A DNA stretch of 11,490 nucleotides from Candidatus Aerophobota bacterium (GCA_021160405.1 JAGHCO010000161.1:1-11490); one strand, 5' to 3'. Positions 1 through 5,673 are shown, counted from the first letter of the stretch. The notes: generated by a model not told the origin, from the letters alone. Numbers and translations: made by a program.

Positions 1-80
1 AATCTTTTCTTAAAACTTTCAGTGGTCAATTTTTTAGCAATAGATCCTTCTCTTTTTAATAGAAGTTTAAAATTTATATT

Positions 81-126
81 ACTTCTTTGTGCCTTGGTGA
101 CTTAGTGGCTGAACTGTTACGAAATT
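81..126. repeat. Right arm of dispersed palindromic repeat (copy A, partial)
   Basis: The stretch TTAGTGGCTGAACTGTTAC at 102-120 matches the right arms of the better-preserved copies at 1936-1966 and 7319-7349, which share the core TTAGTGGCTG followed by a GTAAC- or ATAAC-like end. The preceding bases (TTTGTGCCTTGGTGAC) differ from the TATTCGTGAT of those copies, so this is a diverged or alternative member. A possible left arm near 28-42 (TTTTTTAGCAATAG) is too weak to claim. No gene is visible in 1-259 apart from this arm, the promoter and the leader. Confidence 0.55.
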
Positions 127-133
127 TATCTGT

Positions 134-162
134 TTGACATTTTTTATAAATTAAGCTAATAT
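134..162 (+). promoter_or_regulatory. Sigma-70-type promoter for the DUF151 gene
   Basis: A perfect -35 box TTGACA (134-139) is followed by a 17-base spacer and a -10 box TAATAT (157-162, 4 of 6 consensus positions). A start near 169 would give a leader of about 90 nt that begins just before the structured region at 171-281. This is the best housekeeping promoter in the window. The start site is inferred, not shown. Confidence 0.7.
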
Positions 163-168
163 ACAAAA

Positions 169-281
169 AACCGTAAACCTTATCCTGGATAAGTTGGGCG
201 TCTTAAGATAAGGGAACCCAGTGACGCAACCGACCGGAATTTTCTTCGGAGGGTAAAAAATGAGAAGAAAACGGTCGGTTG
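169..281 (+). promoter_or_regulatory. Structured 5' leader with RBS-enclosing hairpin; possible riboswitch or autoregulatory RNA
   Basis: Several exact complementary segments are visible. CTTATC (179-184) can pair with GATAAG at 188-193 or, as CCTTATC (178-184), with GATAAGG at 207-213; the two pairings exclude each other. TGGG (195-198) can pair with CCCA (217-220), and GCGTC (198-202) with GACGC (223-227); together these would interleave like a pseudoknot. CAACCGACCG (227-236) is exactly complementary over 10 bases to CGGTCGGTTG (272-281), which puts the Shine-Dalgarno GGAGGG (248-253) and the ATG (260) in its loop. A smaller competing stem joins CC-GAA (234-239) to TTCGG (245-249). The layout suggests control of translation initiation. 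I cannot match it to a known riboswitch class by eye. Confidence 0.5.
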
Positions 282-760
282 TAAAAATGACAGAGGTAGA
301 GGTAATAAATGTAGCTATGGACCTGGATTTTAAAATGCCCGTTGTTATTCTAAAAGAAAAGAAGGAAAATAGAAAACTTCCTATCTGGATGGAACTATCT
401 GAAGCTCGCTCAATTGCCTCGGCCATGGAAACGAAAAACACATCTTCTTCTTTGTACTTAGCTCATGGTCTTATCAGAAGGCTAATTGAAAAATTTGAGG
501 GTGAGGTAAATAAGGTAATAATAAATGAGCTCAAGAATAATATCTACTATGCTAAGATTCTTATAAAAATGGATGAGGAAATCCTTGAGGTAGATGCTCA
601 TCCCAGCGATGCTATAATCCTGGCTCTTAAGTTCAAAGTCTCTATTTACGTTAACGAGGATAGGATAAGTATGGTGGGACAGAAACCCATCAGCGATAGA
701 GAACTGAATGAATTTAGAAAGAAATTAGAATATATAAAACCTGAGGATTTTGCCTTTTAG
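260..760 (+). CDS. Bifunctional nuclease family (DUF151) protein
   Basis: The 166-residue product matches the BFN/DUF151 family along residues 11-135. It has the opening TEVEVINVAMD (11-21), then LPIWMELSEARSIA (40-53), corresponding to the family's lpIwig..EA segment, and VDAHPSDAIILAL (111-123), corresponding to the D-x-R-P-S-D-A-I core. The usual Arg of that core is His114 here. Members are reported to have RNase and DNase activity, but the cellular role in bacteria is poorly defined and no activity is shown by the sequence. The ATG at 260 is chosen because GGAGGG lies 6 bases upstream. The in-frame ATG at 287 fits where many family members begin but has no visible ribosome-binding site. 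The extra nine basic residues (MRRKRSVVK) are partly encoded by the right arm of the leader hairpin. The gene appears to be monocistronic behind its own promoter. Confidence 0.85.
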   Translation: MRRKRSVVKMTEVEVINVAMDLDFKMPVVILKEKKENRKLPIWMELSEARSIASAMETKNTSSSLYLAHGLIRRLIEKFEGEVNKVIINELKNNIYYAKILIKMDEEILEVDAHPSDAIILALKFKVSIYVNEDRISMVGQKPISDRELNEFRKKLEYIKPEDFAF

Positions 761-799
761 AAAAGTACTAAGTCTTGGGCTTGTGAATGTTGAGTATCT

Positions 800-877
800 C
801 TATTCTTTGAACTCCTTAAGAAAATCTGTTGGTGAGATCACTTCAATATTAATTTTCCCAGTAAGATATTCTTGCCC
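800..877 (-). pseudogene. Remnant of a PIN-domain (VapC-like) toxin C-terminus
   Basis: Read on the minus strand, 877 down to 803 is open for 25 codons ending in the stop at 802-800. The peptide ends with INIEVISPTDFLKEFKE. The pattern 'I-x-(V/I)-(I/L)-(S/T)-P-x-(D/E)-F-L-x-x' just before a stop is typical of the last strand and tail of PIN-family toxins. The frame closes upstream at 880-878, and I find no recognisable continuation or antitoxin. It is therefore best read as a decayed fragment. The peptide is short, so the family assignment is tentative. Confidence 0.35.
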
Positions 878-898
878 CTACTCCTTTCTTCTTCTGTC

Positions 899-926
899 TC
901 AAGTTATCTTTCTATTTTGCCGATAA
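899..926 (+). promoter_or_regulatory. Sigma-28 (FliA) type promoter for the HDOD gene
   Basis: The box GCCGATAA (919-926) is an exact match to the sigma-28 -10 consensus. Sixteen bases upstream lies TCAA, within TCAAGTTA (899-906), compared with the consensus TAAAGTTT. A transcript would start near 933, immediately before the Shine-Dalgarno GGGGA (934-938), so the leader would be only about 11 nt. This placement also excludes a coding start upstream of the promoter. Confidence 0.7.
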
Positions 927-943
927 TAAATCTGGGGAAAAAT

Positions 944-1849
944 ATGAATTCTTTTAACATAGATTCTAATCCAAACAGCAATATTTCTAAAAAAATAAAA
1001 CAAATTACAGATGAGATTGAGAGTTTACCTACCCTTCCCGGCGTAGTTTCGCAAATTATAGAACTTACCTCTGATCCTAAAACATCTTTTAAAGATTTAA
1101 GCAGAATAATCTCCGAGGATCAAACTCTTACTGCCAGAATTCTTAAACTGGTAAACTCTGCTTATTACGGATTCCCTAGACGAATAAGCACTATTACCCA
1201 TGCACTGATAATACTTGGGTTTAATGAGATAAAAAATATTACCTTTGCTACATCAATTTTACGAACCTTTGGGGAATCTGATAATTTGGGAGATTTTAAC
1301 CGGGAAGAGTTCTGGAAGCATTCCCTCGGTTGTGCTCTGGCATCTAAGATGTTAGCCAAAACACTTAGATATCGCATCTCTGGCCAGGCTTTTACTGCTG
1401 GATTAATTCACGATATAGGCAAGATCATCCTTGATCAGTACCTGCACAAATCCTTTGCTCAAATTATAGAGAAAGTTCAATCTGAAAATATATCAATTCG
1501 AGAAGCAGAGAAAGATGTTCTGGGGATAACTCATGCTGAAATTGGAGCCTGGTTAGCTAAGAAATGGAACTTACCTGCAGAGATTGAGGAAGCAATTAAA
1601 TTTCACCATCTGCCAGATAAGGCCATTATAAACCCTCAACTTACTGCAATTGTACATCTTTCTGATATTTTAGTTCGGATGGAATCGATTGGTTGGGGAG
1701 GAGATGACAAAATCCCTTCCGTTAATCCTTTGGTATGGAATTCTCTTAAACCTTTGAAACCTGATATAAATGAAAGCTATATTCAGTATTTTACCTCCAT
1801 TTTTGAAACTGAGATTGGAAAAGTGTGCAGTTTATTTGATATTTTGTAA
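944..1849 (+). CDS. HDOD domain signalling protein
   Basis: The 301-residue product carries an HDOD domain at roughly residues 17-215. It has the hallmark opening SLPTLPGVVSQIIELTSDP (27-45), the segment TLTARILKLVNSAYYG (61-76), then the HD core IHDIGK (155-160). The residues that act as metal ligands in true HD hydrolases all seem present: His126, His156-Asp157, His197, His221-His222 and Asp241. Many HDOD proteins have lost these, so hydrolase activity remains possible, although most HDOD proteins are thought to be non-catalytic signalling modules. The ATG at 944 is chosen because GGGGA lies 6 bases upstream. A TTG at 872 keeps the frame open but has no ribosome-binding site and lies upstream of the sigma-28 promoter. 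The gene is followed by a gene for an HD-GYP protein of related fold. The stop codon overlaps the left end of a palindromic repeat. Confidence 0.88.
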   Translation: MNSFNIDSNPNSNISKKIKQITDEIESLPTLPGVVSQIIELTSDPKTSFKDLSRIISEDQTLTARILKLVNSAYYGFPRRISTITHALIILGFNEIKNITFATSILRTFGESDNLGDFNREEFWKHSLGCALASKMLAKTLRYRISGQAFTAGLIHDIGKIILDQYLHKSFAQIIEKVQSENISIREAEKDVLGITHAEIGAWLAKKWNLPAEIEEAIKFHHLPDKAIINPQLTAIVHLSDILVRMESIGWGGDDKIPSVNPLVWNSLKPLKPDINESYIQYFTSIFETEIGKVCSLFDIL

Positions 1850-1966
1850 CTATTTAGCCACGAATTTACACGAATAGACACAAATGTTATTAATTGTGGA
1901 AAGAAAAACTGAATATGAAAGAATTGTTAAATAATTATTCGTGATGATTAGTGGCTGAATAGTAAC
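1846..1966. repeat. Dispersed palindromic repeat, copy B (MITE-like)
   Basis: Two arms of 31 bases (1846-1876 and 1936-1966) are inverted repeats of each other at about 25 of 31 positions, separated by a 59-base centre. The left arm begins GTAACTATTTAGCCACGAAT; the right arm ends TTAGTGGCTGAATAGTAAC. The last 40 bases match 7310-7349 at 37 of 40 positions, which shows that this is a mobile or amplified family rather than a local hairpin. The left arm overlaps the HDOD stop codon (1847-1849). No protein is encoded. A transcript across it could fold into a long hairpin, but no T-tract follows directly. Confidence 0.8.
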
Positions 1967-2002
1967 GATATTTTTATAAAAGAGAAAGCAGGAAGGTAGA
2001 AG

Positions 2003-3601
2003 ATGCATCCAATGAAGTTAAAAAATGAAGCTAAGTTTCTTCAACAGTTCTGGAAATCTTTAATGACTGAGAGCAAAATTGATGGTGTTAGTAAAAAATT
2101 TTTAAGCTTATTTAAAGAAGTTTTCAATTACCATGGATACGCAGTCCTTATATTAAATGAAGAAACTAACCAGTTTGATTTTAGCTATACATACCAGTTA
2201 TCTAAAAACAACTTGGATGAAGTTACTAATTTAATAGAAGAGGGAGTAATTGATTGGGCTTTGAAAGAAAGCAAACCCATTCTCATTCCCACTTTTACAA
2301 AGATAGGTCTTTCAAATGGACCAAGTAAGAATAATTTCCTCATAATTCCCCTTGCAGTTTCTGATAGACGTATTGGGGCAATTATATCCCTTTGTTACGT
2401 AGAGGAAAAATCAGTAAATCAGCAAATACTGGATCTGCTCACTTTTCTCGCCTCTCAGGTTAGCATTGTCGTTGAAAACTTAAAATTAAATTCTAAGATG
2501 CAGCACAAAAAGGAGGAACTCTCTATTTTACTTAAATCCAGTATGATAGTTAGCTCTTCTCTGGAATTAAATAAAATCATGGAATCTATACTTAAATTAG
2601 CTTTGAAAGAGGTTAAAAGCGAGTACGGAGTTCTTTCACTCTTAGATAGGCAAACAAAAAAATTAATTCCTCAAGTAAGTAGCGGGATTTCTCTATCTAT
2701 GATTGCCATGACTAAGGAAAACTCAGATGTGCTAAACAAAGGCGCCCTGGAGTGGGTAGTAAAGAACAATAAACCTCTTATTATAGATGATTATCCAAAA
2801 GATGCGCGTTTCCAAAACTCTAAAGAGTTTATCAATTTACATCTACAAACTCTTCTCGTTGTCCCTTTAAGTATAGCTGGACAGGTAATTGGTGTTTTAG
2901 CTCTTTGTAACTGTCTTAATAAGCCTTTCTATACTAAGAACGATTTAGATATAGCTTTTGGCTTGGCTAACTATGTAGCTATAGCTATTAAAAATAGATT
3001 TCTCTATGAGGATTTGCAACACTCTTTCTTAGATACTGTCAAAGCTTTAATTAAGGCAATTGAGGCCAAGGACCCTTATACTAAAGGACATTCCGAGGGA
3101 GTTACTAAATATTCCTTACAGATTGCTCAAGCATTAAATCTTTCTGAAAAAGAGATAGAGATGATTAAATTTTGTGGATTACTCCATGATATTGGAAAGA
3201 TAGGGATCAGGGATAGCATTCTCTCTAAACCTTCAAAGCTTACCCGAGGAGAGTATGAAATCACTAAAAAACATCCTATCATAGGAGAAAATATGGTTAA
3301 ACATATTAAATTTTTGCAACCAGGTCTTTGTTTAGTTCGTCATCATCACGAGCGCTACGATGGAACTGGTTATCCTGATGGTCTGAAGGGGAAGGATATT
3401 CCCTTGCTGGCAAGAATTGGAGCAATTGCTGATGCCTTTGATGCTATGGTTTCGGATCGTCCCTACAGAAGGGCACTACCACTTCAAGAAGCTTTGAAAG
3501 AACTTAAAGAAGGTGCAGGAACTCAATTTGACCCTGAGATTGTTAGGGTATTTTTATCTACATTAAAGCTTTCCTCCATCTTTGCCGATAATAAAAAGTG
3601 A
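2003..3601 (+). CDS. GAF-GAF-HD-GYP protein, probable c-di-GMP phosphodiesterase
   Basis: The 532-residue soluble protein has two GAF-type sensor domains (about 20-160 and 170-335) and a C-terminal HD-GYP domain (about 345-520). The HD pair is His395-Asp396 in LLHDIGKIGI. The signature HHERYDGTGYPDGL starts at residue 448, with the GYP triplet at 456-458. Further conserved elements are AKDPYTKGHSEGV, KHPIIGE, IADAFDAM and DRPYRRAL. HD-GYP domains hydrolyse cyclic di-GMP, and all motifs needed are present, so activity is likely. The GAF ligand cannot be read from the sequence. No membrane segment is visible. AGGAAGG (1990-1996) lies 6 bases before the ATG. The gene follows the HDOD gene after a 153-base gap holding a repeat. 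Its own promoter is not evident, so it may be read from the sigma-28 site at 899. Its 3' end contains the next sigma-28 site. Confidence 0.92.
   Translation: MHPMKLKNEAKFLQQFWKSLMTESKIDGVSKKFLSLFKEVFNYHGYAVLILNEETNQFDFSYTYQLSKNNLDEVTNLIEEGVIDWALKESKPILIPTFTKIGLSNGPSKNNFLIIPLAVSDRRIGAIISLCYVEEKSVNQQILDLLTFLASQVSIVVENLKLNSKMQHKKEELSILLKSSMIVSSSLELNKIMESILKLALKEVKSEYGVLSLLDRQTKKLIPQVSSGISLSMIAMTKENSDVLNKGALEWVVKNNKPLIIDDYPKDARFQNSKEFINLHLQTLLVVPLSIAGQVIGVLALCNCLNKPFYTKNDLDIAFGLANYVAIAIKNRFLYEDLQHSFLDTVKALIKAIEAKDPYTKGHSEGVTKYSLQIAQALNLSEKEIEMIKFCGLLHDIGKIGIRDSILSKPSKLTRGEYEITKKHPIIGENMVKHIKFLQPGLCLVRHHHERYDGTGYPDGLKGKDIPLLARIGAIADAFDAMVSDRPYRRALPLQEALKELKEGAGTQFDPEIVRVFLSTLKLSSIFADNKK
3564..3591 (+). 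promoter_or_regulatory. Sigma-28 type promoter inside the 3' end of the HD-GYP gene
   Basis: TAAAGCTT (3564-3571) matches the sigma-28 -35 consensus TAAAGTTT at 7 of 8 bases. GCCGATAA (3584-3591) matches the -10 exactly. The spacing from TAAA to the -10 is 16 bases, the same as at 899-926. Both boxes are within coding sequence, 8 bases before the stop codon. The likely target is the response regulator, cheY and flgM operon that begins at 3860. Confidence 0.65.
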
Positions 3602-3614
3602 CTATTTAGCTACG
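3598..3614. repeat. Partial left arm of the dispersed repeat (copy D)
   Basis: GTGACTATTTAGCTACG matches the first 17 bases of the left arm of copy B (GTAACTATTTAGCCACG) with two differences. It overlaps the HD-GYP stop codon (3599-3601) in the same register in which copy B overlaps the HDOD stop. No right arm is visible downstream. The remaining stretch to 3859 has a short exact hairpin (TGCAGAT 3651-3657 with ATCTGCA 3673-3679) and promoter candidates but no gene. Confidence 0.5.
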
Positions 3615-3684
3615 GTAACAGGTAAGTTTTCCTAAAAACTAACAATGTAGTGCAGATGAGAGATAAAGGGCTATCTGCAGAAAT

Positions 3685-3712
3685 TTGACAAAATTCTTTT
3701 AAAATATAAACT
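3685..3712 (+). promoter_or_regulatory. Possible sigma-70 promoter upstream of the response regulator operon
   Basis: A perfect -35 box TTGACA (3685-3690) is followed after 16 bases by TAAACT (3707-3712), a 4 of 6 match to the -10 consensus. It could give basal expression of the operon at 3860 in the absence of sigma-28. In AT-rich DNA such a match is not strong evidence. Confidence 0.35.
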
Positions 3713-3793
3713 ATCATATAGAATAAGTGTCTCGCCTGTTGACTATAAGGAGTAAGATTTCTGGCAGCCAATGGTGACATAAGTGTTTTAGTG

Positions 3794-3821
3794 AATATTT
3801 ACGGAAATTTTTTGCCGATAA
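3794..3821 (+). promoter_or_regulatory. Sigma-28 type promoter directly upstream of the response regulator operon
   Basis: GCCGATAA (3814-3821) is an exact sigma-28 -10 box, preceded by TTTT as at the other two sites. The -35 region at the same 16-base spacing is AATA (3794-3797), a weak match to TAAA. A start near 3828 gives a leader of about 32 nt to the ATG at 3860. It is the second exact -10 box ahead of this operon. Confidence 0.6.
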
Positions 3822-3859
3822 ATATACAAATCTTAAGCAAATGTTAAAAGAGCATCTTT

Positions 3860-4660
3860 ATGAACCAACAGGGTAAAAAATCAATATTAATTGTCGATGA
3901 CGTAAAATTATTTCAATTATTTCTTAAACTAAGTTTTGAACCCGAAGATTACAACCTACTATTTGCGGAAAGAGGAAAGGAAGTTTTAGACATAGTAATG
4001 CATAAAAGTATAGATCTTCTTATTTTAGATTTGAAACTACCCGACATGGATGGCCTGGAGGTACTACGAAATATAAGAACAATTACCCGGGATATGCAAA
4101 GCATAGTCCGGTTGGAAAATCTTCCAGTAATAATACTTACCGCTTATCCTACAGAAGAGGCAAGGCATGAAGCAGAAAAATTAGGAGTAGTTGCTTTTCT
4201 ATCTAAGCCTATCAAAAAAGAAAGTATTAGAAGGATAGTTCGGAAGGCTTTAGAGGAACATCCTGAGCATCGTCTTCAGAGAAAATTAATTTTATGCGTA
4301 GATAGTGAACCCAGGGTGCAAAAATTGTATGAAGGGGCTCTCACTACAGATGAATGGGGGGTAATTTGTTCTTCAAATGGGCTGGAAGCTCTGGAAGCAG
4401 TGGAATTCAAAAATCCTGATTTAATTATTATCGAATTAAATCTGCCTGAAATGAGCGGGTTTGAATTTATCCAGGAATTAAAAGAATCAAATCGAGATAT
4501 CCCAATAATAGTAGTTAGCAGTCTTGCAGATAAGGAAAGTATACAAAAAGCGAAAAAGGTGGGTGTGCGGGATTATTTAACTAAACCTTTTTGCCTTGAT
4601 GAGTTAAGAAGAAGTATTAAAGAGGCCTTGAAAGAGAAGACGAAACTAAAAAATGTCTGA
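3860..4660 (+). CDS. Response regulator with two receiver domains, the second degenerate
   Basis: The 266-residue protein is two receiver (REC) domains joined by a short linker, with no output domain. REC1 (about 7-131) has the full active site: Asp13-Asp14, phospho-acceptor Asp57, Thr94 and Lys116. It has a slightly long alpha3-beta4 segment (about residues 70-88). REC2 (about 142-257) keeps the fold, with Lys242 and Ser220 in place, but the acidic pair is Asp148-Ser149. The phospho-acceptor position is Glu192 (in LIIIELNLPEM), which cannot be phosphorylated in the usual way and may mimic the phosphorylated state. Only a weak AAAAGAG Shine-Dalgarno precedes the ATG. The gene overlaps cheY by 8 bases, suggesting translational coupling. 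A role in chemotaxis or motility signalling is inferred from its neighbours cheY and flgM. Confidence 0.88.
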   Translation: MNQQGKKSILIVDDVKLFQLFLKLSFEPEDYNLLFAERGKEVLDIVMHKSIDLLILDLKLPDMDGLEVLRNIRTITRDMQSIVRLENLPVIILTAYPTEEARHEAEKLGVVAFLSKPIKKESIRRIVRKALEEHPEHRLQRKLILCVDSEPRVQKLYEGALTTDEWGVICSSNGLEALEAVEFKNPDLIIIELNLPEMSGFEFIQELKESNRDIPIIVVSSLADKESIQKAKKVGVRDYLTKPFCLDELRRSIKEALKEKTKLKNV

Positions 4661-5030
4661 AGTAACTATTTTAATAGTTGATGATTCTGGGGTAATGCGT
4701 AAAATTCTAAAGCATCATTTAAACGAGATTGGCTATTCCAATGTAATAGAGGCAAGTAATGGAACTGAGGGGCTAAAAAAGTTATCTCAAGAAAAAATCA
4801 ATCTTATAATCTGTGATTGGAATATGCCTGAGATGAATGGTCTGCAGTTCCTCTATGCTACAAGATCACAAAAGGATTATCAAGATGTTCCTATTATTAT
4901 GGTTACTACTGTAAATACAAAGGATGAAGTAGTTGCTGCGCTTAAGGCAGGTGCCAGTAGCTACATTGCTAAGCCCTTTACCAGAGATGATTTAAAAATG
5001 AAAATTGATCAAGCTCTGGGAATTGAGTAA
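4653..5030 (+). CDS. cheY: CheY-like chemotaxis response regulator
   Basis: The 125-residue single receiver domain has the complete phosphorylation site: Asp10-Asp11, Asp55 (in ICDWNMPEMNG), Thr85 and Lys107. Tyr104 lies three residues before the Lys, at the position of E. coli CheY Tyr106, and favours a motor-binding CheY. When phosphorylated, CheY binds the flagellar switch (FliM/FliN) and alters rotation. The start ATG lies inside the end of the preceding gene (8-base overlap ATGTCTGA) without a strong Shine-Dalgarno, so translation is probably coupled. FlgM follows after 14 bases. Single-domain receivers can also serve other pathways, so the symbol rests on the motility context. Confidence 0.85.
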   Translation: MSEVTILIVDDSGVMRKILKHHLNEIGYSNVIEASNGTEGLKKLSQEKINLIICDWNMPEMNGLQFLYATRSQKDYQDVPIIMVTTVNTKDEVVAALKAGASSYIAKPFTRDDLKMKIDQALGIE

Positions 5031-5044
5031 AAAAGGAGATAAAA

Positions 5045-5338
5045 ATGGAAATAGAGGAATTAGGTAATGTTTCTCGGTCTTTTCCTCAACAAAATGAAAA
5101 AGTAGATAAAGGAGTGCATAAATTACCCAAGAAAGATAAAAAGGATGAGGTAGTTCTTTCTTCCCAAGGTAAAAAGATATCCGAATATGTAAAAATAGTA
5201 AAACAGGTCTCTACAGCAAGAAAGGAAAAGATAGAACAGGTGAAGGAGAAACTGGCTAAAGGAAAATATAATTCTAACGAGGTTATAGATAAAACTGTTG
5301 AGAAACTGCTTAACTCTGGAACGTTGCTCTCAAAATAG
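5045..5338 (+). CDS. flgM: Anti-sigma-28 factor FlgM
   Basis: The 97-residue, highly charged, Cys-free protein has the FlgM pattern. A disordered N-terminus is followed by DEVVLSSQGKK (34-44, the family's D-x-V-x-(L/I)-S-x-x-x element). Then comes the sigma-binding helical part ARKEKIEQVKEKLAKGKYN (58-76), the family's 'R-x-x-K-V-x-x-(L/I)-K-x-x-I-x-x-G-x-Y' signature, and the closing VIDKTVEKLLNSG. FlgM binds sigma-28 until the hook-basal body is complete and is then exported through it. AAGGAG (5033-5038) lies 6 bases before the ATG. In many genomes flgM sits with flgA or flgN; here it ends an operon with cheY behind sigma-28-type promoters, which would give negative feedback. No clear terminator follows. 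Confidence 0.85.
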   Translation: MEIEELGNVSRSFPQQNEKVDKGVHKLPKKDKKDEVVLSSQGKKISEYVKIVKQVSTARKEKIEQVKEKLAKGKYNSNEVIDKTVEKLLNSGTLLSK

Positions 5339-5390
5339 TATATCATTTATCTGATACGACGTGGATAAGGTCATTTTGCGTCTTTAAGTC

Positions 5391-5459
5391 ATAGCGAATA
5401 GTGTGTAGGAATTAGTGAGAGCAAGTAGCAGAATAAAGCGGTTGTCTACTATTCGCTAT
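5391..5459. repeat. Long-loop inverted repeat in the flgM-flgF gap
   Basis: ATAGCGAATAGT (5391-5402) is exactly complementary to ACTATTCGCTAT (5448-5459): 12-bp arms around a 45-base centre with no reading frame of note. There is no T-tract, so it is not a classic terminator. It could be a small repeat unit or a processed 3' end of the flgM transcript. Confidence 0.6.
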
Positions 5460-5460
5460 T

Positions 5461-5640
5461 CTTCTATCTGTTAACCATTATTTGCTTTTTTATCTTACCA
5501 TCACTCATTACATATACTAATTACCTTTTACTTTTTGCCCTTACTCTCTCGCCTCTTTTATCCTTGCCGAGCAATTTTTTCCACCTAACAAGGAAAATCT
5601 TTCCCATTTAATTTTTTAATTTTAACCAAATAAACCAATC
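5461..5640. other. Pyrimidine-rich non-coding tract
   Basis: The gene-free stretch 5339-5715 holds the inverted repeat at 5391-5459, this C/T-rich tract and the sigma-54 site at 5657. On the minus strand the tract is purine-rich and resembles 10930-11010 in word content (for example AGTAAGGGCAAAAAGTAAAAGG here versus AAGGGTAAAGAGATAAAAAAGGC there, each split in short words). I see no gene, and a GCCGAGCA at 5566 is too poor to be a sigma-28 box. Confidence 0.4.
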
Positions 5641-5656
5641 AGCTAACTAATAAAAT

Positions 5657-5673
5657 TTGGCAAAAACTTTGCA
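5657..5673 (+). promoter_or_regulatory. Sigma-54 (RpoN) promoter for the flgF operon
   Basis: TTGGCA (5657-5662) and TTTGCA (5668-5673) place the invariant GG (5659-5660) and GC (5671-5672) exactly 10 bases apart, as required for the -24/-12 elements (consensus TGGCAC-N5-TTGCW). The only notable departure is A instead of C after TGGCA. Transcription would begin near 5684, about 32 bases before the flgF start. This fits the sigma-54 control of middle flagellar genes known in several Proteobacteria and needs an enhancer-binding activator encoded elsewhere. Confidence 0.75.

Noticed and set aside
175..216. TPP riboswitch: CCTGGATAAG followed later by AAGGGAA resembles the 3' half of a THI element.
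   Set aside because: The 5' half (GGGGTGC and CTGAGA) is absent, the spacing of the later part is wrong, and the downstream gene has no link to thiamine.
170..240. c-di-GMP-I (GEMM) riboswitch: GTAAACC and GTGACGCAACC recall its conserved GCAAACC and GGACGCAAAGCC.
   Set aside because: The helices do not appear in GEMM order, the second half of the aptamer is missing and the tetraloop is absent. Left open as a question for cmsearch.
151..441. Minus-strand reading frames such as 151-441, 5086-5346 and 9645-9947.
   Set aside because: They mirror well-supported + strand genes, have no recognisable domain and show unlikely composition.
872..943. Coding start of the HDOD gene at the TTG at 872.
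   Set aside because: No ribosome-binding site, no family similarity in these 24 residues, and the stretch contains the sigma-28 promoter; the ATG at 944 has GGGGA.
3748..3780. Second sigma-54 site around CTGGCAGCCAATGGTGAC.
   Set aside because: Ten bases after GG there is TG instead of GC, so the -12 element fails.
5566..5573. Fourth sigma-28 box (GCCGAGCA) before flgF.
   Set aside because: Three of eight bases differ and no TAAA lies 15-16 bases upstream; the sigma-54 site nearby explains the promoter.
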